A stretch of DNA of 64,000 nt from Streptomyces umbrinus (GTDB lineage: Bacteria > Actinomycetota > Actinomycetes > Streptomycetales > Streptomycetaceae). The notes beneath the pieces are model-generated. The model made no database searches and had not been told where the DNA came from. It worked only from the letters and a program-made list of their open reading frames with translations. The number at the start of each line of letters is the position of its first letter. The stretch's first letter is position 1. Below, piece after piece: positions 58,924 through 64,000 of the stretch. The DNA lies in NCBI RefSeq assembly GCF_030817415.1, contig NZ_JAUSZI010000002.1, forward strand, positions 4,650,001 through 4,714,000, written 5' to 3'. The translations under genes and the position numbers were made by a program.

Positions 58924-59325
58924 TCAGTGCAGCAGGCCCGTCACCTGTCCCAGCACCGGAACGGCGCCCAGCGACTGGGCCTGGGCGACCGGGGCCGTCA
59001 GCATGGTCGTGGCCAGCGGGGGGAAGTCGGCGACCTGGGTGGCGAGTCCGTTGTCGAGAGGGTCGACACCCGTGCCGGCCAGCGGGTTGGGCTTCAGGCC
59101 CGCGACCGGCCCGGTCACGTGACCGACGGTCCCGGTCAGTGCCTGGACGCCCGCCTGCGGGTTGACGTTGCCCAGTGAGGTGGGCCTGGTGCGGACCACG
59201 TCGACGACGGGTTCGGTGTCCGCGGCCGCCGAGGCCGCTCCCACGCCCACCGCGATGCCCGCGGTCGTGAGGGCCAGCAACGCGCGCCGGGCGGTCAGGT
59301 TCTGGTGGGCCGGGAATCGTGCCAT
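58924..59325 (-). CDS. small secreted hypothetical protein
   Basis: 133 aa. A signal peptide with twin basic ARR then LALTTAGIAVGVGAASAAA-DT. The mature part is Gly/Pro/Val-rich, without cysteines or charged clusters (GNVNPQAGVQALTGTVGHVT), and looks like a low-complexity surface protein. Function unknown. ATG 59325 follows AAGGTGG. It is divergent from the uridine kinase-like gene. Confidence 0.7.
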   Translation of the reverse strand: MARFPAHQNLTARRALLALTTAGIAVGVGAASAAADTEPVVDVVRTRPTSLGNVNPQAGVQALTGTVGHVTGPVAGLKPNPLAGTGVDPLDNGLATQVADFPPLATTMLTAPVAQAQSLGAVPVLGQVTGLLH

Positions 59326-59452
59326 GGCTGCTGCCACCTTATGCTGCGCAAAGCAATCAGGTCGACACGAAGGGTAGTTGAGGTGTGATGCCCGCTCCAA
59401 AGGCGACCCGCGGGGTCGGCCGGGGGCGCTCGATGCGTCAGACTGGTGTCTC

Positions 59453-60112
59453 GTGAGTTCACATCTCCCGAATTCCGCGACAACCGCCCGCGTCGTGCTG
59501 CTGTGCGGCCCCTCGGGCTCCGGCAAGTCCCTGGTCGCGGCCCGCTCCGGCCTTCCGGTACTGCGGCTCGACGACTTCTACAAAGAGGGCGACGACCCGA
59601 CGCTGCCGCAGGTGGCGGGGAGTTCGGACATCGACTGGGACCACCCGCTGTCCTGGGACGCGGACGCCGCGGTCGCGGCGATATCCGAGCTGTGCCGGAA
59701 CGGGCGTACCGGCGTTCCCATGTACGACATCTCCCTCAGCGCGCGTACGGGCGAGGAGACCGTGGACATCGAGGGGTCGTCCGCCTTCATCGCGGAGGGC
59801 ATCTTCGCCGCGGAGATCGTGGAGCGGTGCCGCGAGGCCGGACTGCTCGCCGACGCGCTGTGCCTGAACCGGGGGGCGGTGGCCACGTTCCGGCGGCGGT
59901 TCCTGCGGGATCTGCGGGAGGGGCGCAAGTCCGTGCCGTTCCTGCTGCGTCGCGGCTGGCGGCTGATGCGGGCCGAGCGGTCGATCGTGAGCCGGCAGAC
60001 CGCGCTCGGCGCGTTCCCCTGCGACAAGGACGAGGCCCTGGACCGGCTGGCCGCCGCGGCCACCGGGCGCCGCGCGGCACCACGCCCGACGACTCCGCAA
60101 CAAGCGCCGTAG
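59453..60112 (+). CDS. uridine kinase-like P-loop NTPase
   Basis: 219-aa kinase-fold protein. Walker A in LLCGPSGSGKSLVAA, substrate-lid LRLDDFYKEGDDPTLP and SDIDWDHPLSWD follow the uridine kinase/phosphoribulokinase pattern. It ends with a Pro/Ala-rich tail. Salvage of uridine or a related nucleoside fits the neighbours. GTG 59453 is chosen because the core starts at residue 15 and CAGACT lies 8 nt upstream. Short tandem AGCAAGCGC repeats straddle the stop codon. Confidence 0.83.
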   Translation: MSSHLPNSATTARVVLLCGPSGSGKSLVAARSGLPVLRLDDFYKEGDDPTLPQVAGSSDIDWDHPLSWDADAAVAAISELCRNGRTGVPMYDISLSARTGEETVDIEGSSAFIAEGIFAAEIVERCREAGLLADALCLNRGAVATFRRRFLRDLREGRKSVPFLLRRGWRLMRAERSIVSRQTALGAFPCDKDEALDRLAAAATGRRAAPRPTTPQQAP

Positions 60113-60150
60113 CAAGCGCTGTAGCAAGCGCGGCAACAAGCGCGCACACG
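60100..60150. repeat. short tandem repeats at the 3' end of the uridine kinase-like gene
   Basis: Four copies of about 12 bp with core (G/C)AACAAGCGC or GTAGCAAGCGC run from the last codons into the intergenic region. Confidence 0.6.
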
Positions 60151-60198
60151 ATACGCACGGGACGGCACGCGCGTCGGCGCACACGAAAGAAGGTCCAA

Positions 60199-60360
60199 AC
60201 AGACCCCCCGGTCTGCCTGGACCCACTCTCGTTTCCCCCCGTGGTCCCCCGTGACCCCGTTGGTTCCCCCCGGTACTGCTCCCCCGTGCTGTCCGCCGCC
60301 TCCCCCCGGAGTGACGAACACCCTGCCCGCTACCTCCCCCCGGAGTGACGGGCATCCCCC
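60199..60360. repeat. C-tract array and an 18-bp direct repeat between convergent genes
   Basis: At least eight runs of 4-6 C occur in about 160 bp. CCTCCCCCCGGAGTGACG is duplicated at 60299-60316 and 60333-60350. On the minus strand, the 3' side of sigQ, these are G-tracts able to form G-quadruplexes. Confidence 0.65.
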
Positions 60361-60368
60361 CACACCCT

Positions 60369-61127
60369 TCAGGCGACAAGCTCCCCGAAGGACTCTTCCT
60401 CGTCACGGCCGAAGCTGAGGACCTGGTCCTCGCGCAGCCGGCGGAGTGACCGCCAGATGCTGGACTTCACCGTGCCGACACTGATGTCGAGGATCTCCGC
60501 GATCTCCGGGTCCGTGCGGCCCTCGTAGTAACGGAGGACCAGCATGGTGCGCTGGAGTTCGGGCAGCCGGGCGAGCGCCTGCCACAGGACGGCGCGCAGC
60601 TCGGTGCCGCGCATCGCGTCCGTGTCGCCGGCCGTCTCCGGCAGCTCCTCGGTCGGGTACTCGTTCAGCTTGCGGCGGCGCCACGCGCTGATGTGCAGAT
60701 TGGTCATCGTGCGGCGGAGGTAGCCCCCGACCGCCGCCTTGTCGCTGATCCGGTCCCACGCCCGGTAGGTCGAGAACAGCGCGCTCTGCAGCAGGTCCTC
60801 GGCCTCGAAGCGGTCACCGGTCAGGTGGTAGGCGGTTGCGTACAGGGAGGCGCGGCGCTCCTGGACGTAGGCGGTGAACTCCGCCTCCGACACCGAACGA
60901 CGCTCCCCCGTGACCTCCCCGTACGCTGCCCCCGTTCCCCCGTGGGCAACCCCCGTGCTGCTTCCCCCCGCATGTGCGTCAACCACCGTCATGTATCCGG
61001 TGTGCTGACGCCCGGTGCCGCGAGCGCACCCCCGCCCGCTCACGGCACCGGACTTCTCCGTGCTCCTCGTGACGTCGTGGAGCCGCGTGACAACTGCGCC
61101 AGTACTGGTGCTGTGCAGCGTGTTCAT
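60369..61127 (-). CDS. sigQ: RNA polymerase sigma factor SigQ (SigE family ECF)
   Basis: 252-aa ECF sigma factor. The sigma-2 region is SLYATAYHLTGDRFEAEDLLQ. The sigma-4 region is LPELQRTMLVLRYYEGRTDP with DISVGTVKSSIWRSLRRLRE, the helix-turn-helix recognising -35. There is an unusually long N-terminal leader of about 80 residues without a domain. ATG 61127 (MNTLHS) has GGGGGGCG just upstream; ATG 60992 (MTVVDA) is the main alternative. It is divergent from afsQ1, as in S. coelicolor, where SigQ opposes AfsQ1 effects on antibiotic production. Confidence 0.88.
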   Translation of the reverse strand: MNTLHSTSTGAVVTRLHDVTRSTEKSGAVSGRGCARGTGRQHTGYMTVVDAHAGGSSTGVAHGGTGAAYGEVTGERRSVSEAEFTAYVQERRASLYATAYHLTGDRFEAEDLLQSALFSTYRAWDRISDKAAVGGYLRRTMTNLHISAWRRRKLNEYPTEELPETAGDTDAMRGTELRAVLWQALARLPELQRTMLVLRYYEGRTDPEIAEILDISVGTVKSSIWRSLRRLREDQVLSFGRDEEESFGELVA

Positions 61128-61235
61128 CTCGCGCCCCCCGTCGTGGAGTTCCGGTTCTTCGGTACTTCGCTGTGGTGCTTCCTTGCCTGTGACCAAAAGC
61201 TTGCCGGGGCCACTTCATGACGGTGTCCGCCGACT

Positions 61236-61251
61236 GTCACAGACCTGTCAC
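61236..61251. promoter_or_regulatory. AfsQ1 box
   Basis: GTCACAGACCTGTCAC is an exact match to GTnAC-n6-GTnAC, the reported AfsQ1 target. It lies 109 bp from the sigQ start and 151 bp from the afsQ1 start, so AfsQ1 probably controls both. Confidence 0.8.
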
Positions 61252-61375
61252 AGGGGCTTGCCCCAGCCGGCCCACAGACCGATCACAGAGAAGCGTCGTA
61301 CGGCTACTCATCCGGCACACGGACCCCCACTCGTACGCGGGACATGTGTGGGAGCGCTCCAACAGTCGATACACG

Positions 61376-61388
61376 CCCATGTCATGGG
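61376..61388. promoter_or_regulatory. short palindrome before afsQ1
   Basis: CCCATG-T-CATGGG, perfect 6-bp arms, 14 bp before GTG 61403. It could occlude the start region in the mRNA or bind a regulator. Confidence 0.3.
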
Positions 61389-61402
61389 ACAGAATGACGT
61401 CC

Positions 61403-62080
61403 GTGCCTTCCCTGTTGCTGATCGAGGACGACGACGCCATCCGGACGGCCCTGGAGCTCTCTCTGACGCGCCAGGGACACCGGGTGGCCACCGCTGCCAC
61501 CGGCGAGGACGGTCTGAAGCTGTTGCGCGAGCAACGGCCCGATCTGATCGTCCTCGATGTGATGCTGCCGGGCATCGACGGATTCGAGGTGTGCCGCCGC
61601 ATCCGGCGTACGGACCAGCTGCCGATCATTCTGCTGACCGCGCGCAGTGACGACATCGACGTGGTGGTCGGGCTGGAGTCCGGCGCCGACGACTATGTGG
61701 TGAAACCCGTACAGGGGCGTGTGCTCGACGCCCGTATCCGGGCCGTGCTGCGCCGCGGCGAGCGCGAGGCGAACGACGCGGCGACCTTCGGTTCGCTGGT
61801 CATCGACCGTGCGGCGATGACCGTGACGAAGAACGGCGAGGATCTGCAGCTGACGCCGACCGAGCTGCGGCTGCTCCTGGAACTGAGCCGGCGGCCGGGG
61901 CAGGCGCTGTCCCGCCAGCAGTTGCTGCGGCTGGTGTGGGAGCACGACTACCTCGGCGACTCACGGCTCGTCGACGCGTGTGTGCAGCGGCTGCGCGCGA
62001 AGGTGGAGGACGTGCCGTCCTCCCCCACCCTGATCCGTACGGTTCGGGGAGTCGGCTACCGGCTGGACAGTCCTCAGTGA
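61403..62080 (+). CDS. afsQ1: response regulator AfsQ1 (OmpR family)
   Basis: 225-aa two-component regulator. The receiver domain has acidic pocket EDDD (8-11), phosphoacceptor Asp52 in IVLDVML, and Lys in VVKPVQGR. The C-terminal winged helix carries LTPTELRLLLELSRRPGQAL and LIRTVRGVGYRLD. GTG 61403 gives 225 aa, the length I recall from S. coelicolor; ATG 61394 is possible. It overlaps afsQ2 by 4 nt. AfsQ1/Q2 links nitrogen (glutamate) status to antibiotic production. Confidence 0.95.
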   Translation: MPSLLLIEDDDAIRTALELSLTRQGHRVATAATGEDGLKLLREQRPDLIVLDVMLPGIDGFEVCRRIRRTDQLPIILLTARSDDIDVVVGLESGADDYVVKPVQGRVLDARIRAVLRRGEREANDAATFGSLVIDRAAMTVTKNGEDLQLTPTELRLLLELSRRPGQALSRQQLLRLVWEHDYLGDSRLVDACVQRLRAKVEDVPSSPTLIRTVRGVGYRLDSPQ

Positions 62081-63660
62081 CAAAACCGCAGGACAGGCTC
62101 CGCGGCTGGGCCGCGGCGCGCAAGACGATACTGGCGGGTCTGCGCTTCACCAGCCTGCGGCTGCGTCTGGTCGTGGTGTTCGGGCTCGTCGCGCTCACCG
62201 CCGCCGTGTCGGCGTCCGGGATCGCGTACTGGCTCAACCGCGAGGCGGTGCTCACCCGTACGCAGGACGCGGTGCTCGGCGACTTCCAGCAGGCGATGCA
62301 GACCCGCGCCAGCGCGCTGCGGCCGCATCCCACGCAGGAGGAACTGCAGCGCGCCGCCGGGCAGATGGCGAACAGCAGCCAGCGCTTCAGCGTGCTGCTG
62401 ATCGCCGAGGACGAGGCCGGCAAGACGGTCCGCGGGAACTCCGACCTGGACACCTTCACGCTGGAGGACGTACCGAAGTCCCTCCAGAAGGCGGTGAACA
62501 AGGAGCAGGAGATCTCCTCGAACAACAAGTACACGTACCACCTGTACTGGCAGCGGACAGTCCAGGGCGACAAGCCGTATCTCGTGGGCGGCGCGAAGGT
62601 GATCGGCGGCGGGCCCACCGGATACATGCTCAAGTCGCTGGAGCCCGAGGCGAAGGACCTCAACTCCCTCGCCTGGTCGCTGGGGATCGCGACCGGGCTC
62701 GCGCTGATCGGCTCGGCGCTGCTCGCGCAGGCCGCCGCGACGACCGTACTGAAGCCGGTGCACCGTCTTGGCACCGCGGCCCGGCGGCTCGGCGAGGGCA
62801 AGCTGGATACCCGGCTGCGGGTGTCGGGCACGGACGAACTCGCGGATCTGTCACGGACGTTCAACCGCACGGCGGAGTCGCTGGAGAGACGGGTCGAGGA
62901 CATGAGCGCCCGTGAGCAGGCGTCCCGGCGGTTCGTGGCGGACATGTCGCACGAGCTGCGGACGCCGCTGACCGCGATCACCGCCGTGACCGAGGTGCTG
63001 GAGGAGGAGCTCGACGCGGAGACCGGCAGCGTCGACCCGATGATCGAGCCCGCCGTCCGGCTCGTCGTCAGCGAGACCCGGCGGCTGAACAACCTCGTGG
63101 AGAACCTCATGGAGGTCACCCGCTTCGACGCGGGCACGGCCCGGCTCGTCGTCGACAACGTCGACATCGTCGACCAGATCACCGCGTGCATCGACGCGCG
63201 GGCCTGGCTGGATGCGGTGGACCTGGACGCCGAGCGCGGCCTCATGGCGCGGGTCGACCCGCGCCGGCTGGACGTGATCATGGCGAACCTCATCGGCAAC
63301 GCCCTCAAGCACGGCGGCTCCCCGGTGCGCGTGAGTGTGCGGGACGAGGGCAACGACCTGGTCATCGAGGTCCAGGACCACGGTCCCGGCATCCCCGAGG
63401 ACGTCCTGCCGCACGTCTTCGACCGCTTCTACAAGGCGAGCGCCTCCCGGCCGCGTTCGGAGGGCAGCGGCCTCGGTCTGTCGATCGCCGTGGAGAACGC
63501 CCATATCCACGGCGGCGAGATCACCGCGGCGAACTCGCCCAAGGGCGGCGCGGTCTTCACCCTGCGTCTGCCGCGCGACGCCTCGGAGTTGGAAGACCCC
63601 GACAACCCCGGGGGCCCGGGTGCGGCCGTCGCCGACGACCGCACCGAGGGGGGCGCGTGA
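62077..63660 (+). CDS. afsQ2: sensor histidine kinase AfsQ2
   Basis: 527 aa. First membrane span LVVVFGLVALTAAVSASGIAY, an extracellular sensor of about 150 residues, a second span with GIATGLALIGSALLAQAAATT, and a HAMP linker. The kinase core has H-box ADMSHELRTPLTAI, N-box NLIGNALKHGG, G1 VQDHGPGIPED and G2 GSGLGLSIAV. It phosphorylates AfsQ1. GTG 62077 overlaps the afsQ1 stop. Confidence 0.95.
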   Translation: MTKPQDRLRGWAAARKTILAGLRFTSLRLRLVVVFGLVALTAAVSASGIAYWLNREAVLTRTQDAVLGDFQQAMQTRASALRPHPTQEELQRAAGQMANSSQRFSVLLIAEDEAGKTVRGNSDLDTFTLEDVPKSLQKAVNKEQEISSNNKYTYHLYWQRTVQGDKPYLVGGAKVIGGGPTGYMLKSLEPEAKDLNSLAWSLGIATGLALIGSALLAQAAATTVLKPVHRLGTAARRLGEGKLDTRLRVSGTDELADLSRTFNRTAESLERRVEDMSAREQASRRFVADMSHELRTPLTAITAVTEVLEEELDAETGSVDPMIEPAVRLVVSETRRLNNLVENLMEVTRFDAGTARLVVDNVDIVDQITACIDARAWLDAVDLDAERGLMARVDPRRLDVIMANLIGNALKHGGSPVRVSVRDEGNDLVIEVQDHGPGIPEDVLPHVFDRFYKASASRPRSEGSGLGLSIAVENAHIHGGEITAANSPKGGAVFTLRLPRDASELEDPDNPGGPGAAVADDRTEGGA

Positions 63661-64000
63661 TGTCCGAACGCCACACATGGGGCGTACGCCGGACGCGTGC
63701 GATCTACGAAGGGGGCGTACGCCGGATGCGTGCGGCTCGTCTCGTGCTCGCCGTGCCGTTGCTCGCCGTGACGCTCGCCGGGTGCGGGATCAGGGCGACG
63801 GAGGTGCCGACCGACTTCGGTCCCGCGCCCTCCCGGGTGCCGTGCACGCTCAACGAGCCCGACGTCGGTACGCAGTCCTCGCGCGGGATCCTCGTCCAGG
63901 TCTTCCTGCTCTGCTCCTCGCAGCTGGCGCCGGTGGACCGGACCGTGCGCATCGAGGCCGGACCCGCGGCGACGGACCGTGTACGGGCCTCTCAGGCGCT
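63660..64000 (+). CDS. AfsQ-associated lipoprotein (partial, runs off window)
   Basis: At least 113 aa are visible, with the reading frame open at the window end. Lipobox LTLAGC is preceded by LVLAVPLLAV; the mature part starts GIRATEVPTDFGP. It resembles the lipoprotein encoded after afsQ2 in S. coelicolor and probably modulates or supports the sensor kinase. Start ATG 63660 overlaps the afsQ2 stop (GAGGGGGG upstream); ATG 63726 also fits a lipoprotein start. A 21-bp repeat at 63681-63701 and 63714-63734 creates this ambiguity. Confidence 0.85.
   Translation, partial: MSERHTWGVRRTRAIYEGGVRRMRAARLVLAVPLLAVTLAGCGIRATEVPTDFGPAPSRVPCTLNEPDVGTQSSRGILVQVFLLCSSQLAPVDRTVRIEAGPAATDRVRASQA

Noticed and set aside
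1-64000. tRNA, rRNA, CRISPR arrays, prophage genes
   Set aside because: None recognised on either strand by eye; a dedicated scan was not possible.

Overview
The window is about 70% GC, with dense third-position G/C codon use, many GTG starts and convergent strong hairpin terminators. Its gene content is typical of a Streptomyces chromosome. From about 28 kb to the right edge, the order hutH - GGDEF protein - enoyl-CoA hydratase - adenylate cyclase - birA - pccB/pccE - maf - accA2 - deoR - quinone dehydrogenase - purine nucleoside phosphorylase - phosphomutase - deoC - aldehyde dehydrogenases - uridine kinase-like - sigQ | afsQ1 - afsQ2 - lipoprotein matches, as I recall it, the S. coelicolor core segment around SCO4905-SCO4932. 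No tRNA, rRNA or CRISPR array was seen.

Layout. 0-9 kb: secreted and lipoprotein genes, a TetR/SDR divergent pair with a clear double operator, a luciferase-like oxidoreductase and an FAD monooxygenase with overlapping stops, a methyltransferase, a Ser/Thr kinase carrying a bulb-lectin domain, and a VOC protein. 9.3-12.5 kb: an iron-siderophore uptake operon (binding lipoprotein and two FecCD permeases) behind a well-formed DmdR1/IdeR-type iron box. 12.6-14.8 kb: a zinc alcohol dehydrogenase divergent from an MmyB-type regulator. 15-24 kb: a fused monooxygenase/truncated haemoglobin, a large subtilase, a MacB-like ABC pair, an L,D-transpeptidase lipoprotein, and a small LAxTG surface protein. 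24-33 kb: a glycosyltransferase, a cold-shock DEAD-box helicase with a CspA protein, histidine ammonia-lyase, a diguanylate cyclase-like protein and an enoyl-CoA hydratase. 33-43 kb: adenylate cyclase, biotin ligase and the acyl-CoA carboxylase set (pccB, pccE, accA2). These cooperate: BirA biotinylates AccA2, which works with PccB and PccE to make methylmalonyl-CoA. 44-59 kb: nucleoside and deoxyribose salvage (PNP, phosphomutase, DeoC, aldehyde dehydrogenases, uridine kinase-like). 60-64 kb: the SigQ/AfsQ1/AfsQ2 regulatory cluster with a perfect AfsQ1 box between the divergent genes.

The main accessory feature is a TnpB-only IS200/IS605-type element (about 50.416-51.983 kb) inserted precisely into a secreted zinc metalloprotease gene. 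It carries a divergent 50-aa ribbon-helix-helix gene, and a solo right-end relic of the same family lies at 36.06 kb just upstream of birA. Other structure of note: a nested 161-bp inverted repeat with a perfect 53-bp palindrome at 43.2-43.4 kb; several copies of two dispersed Streptomyces intergenic repeat families; at least eight genes whose start codon lies 6-8 nt after a -10-like hexamer (probable leaderless mRNAs); and three one-base frameshifts in G/C runs between 9.4 and 14.5 kb, which may be sequence errors or gene decay.
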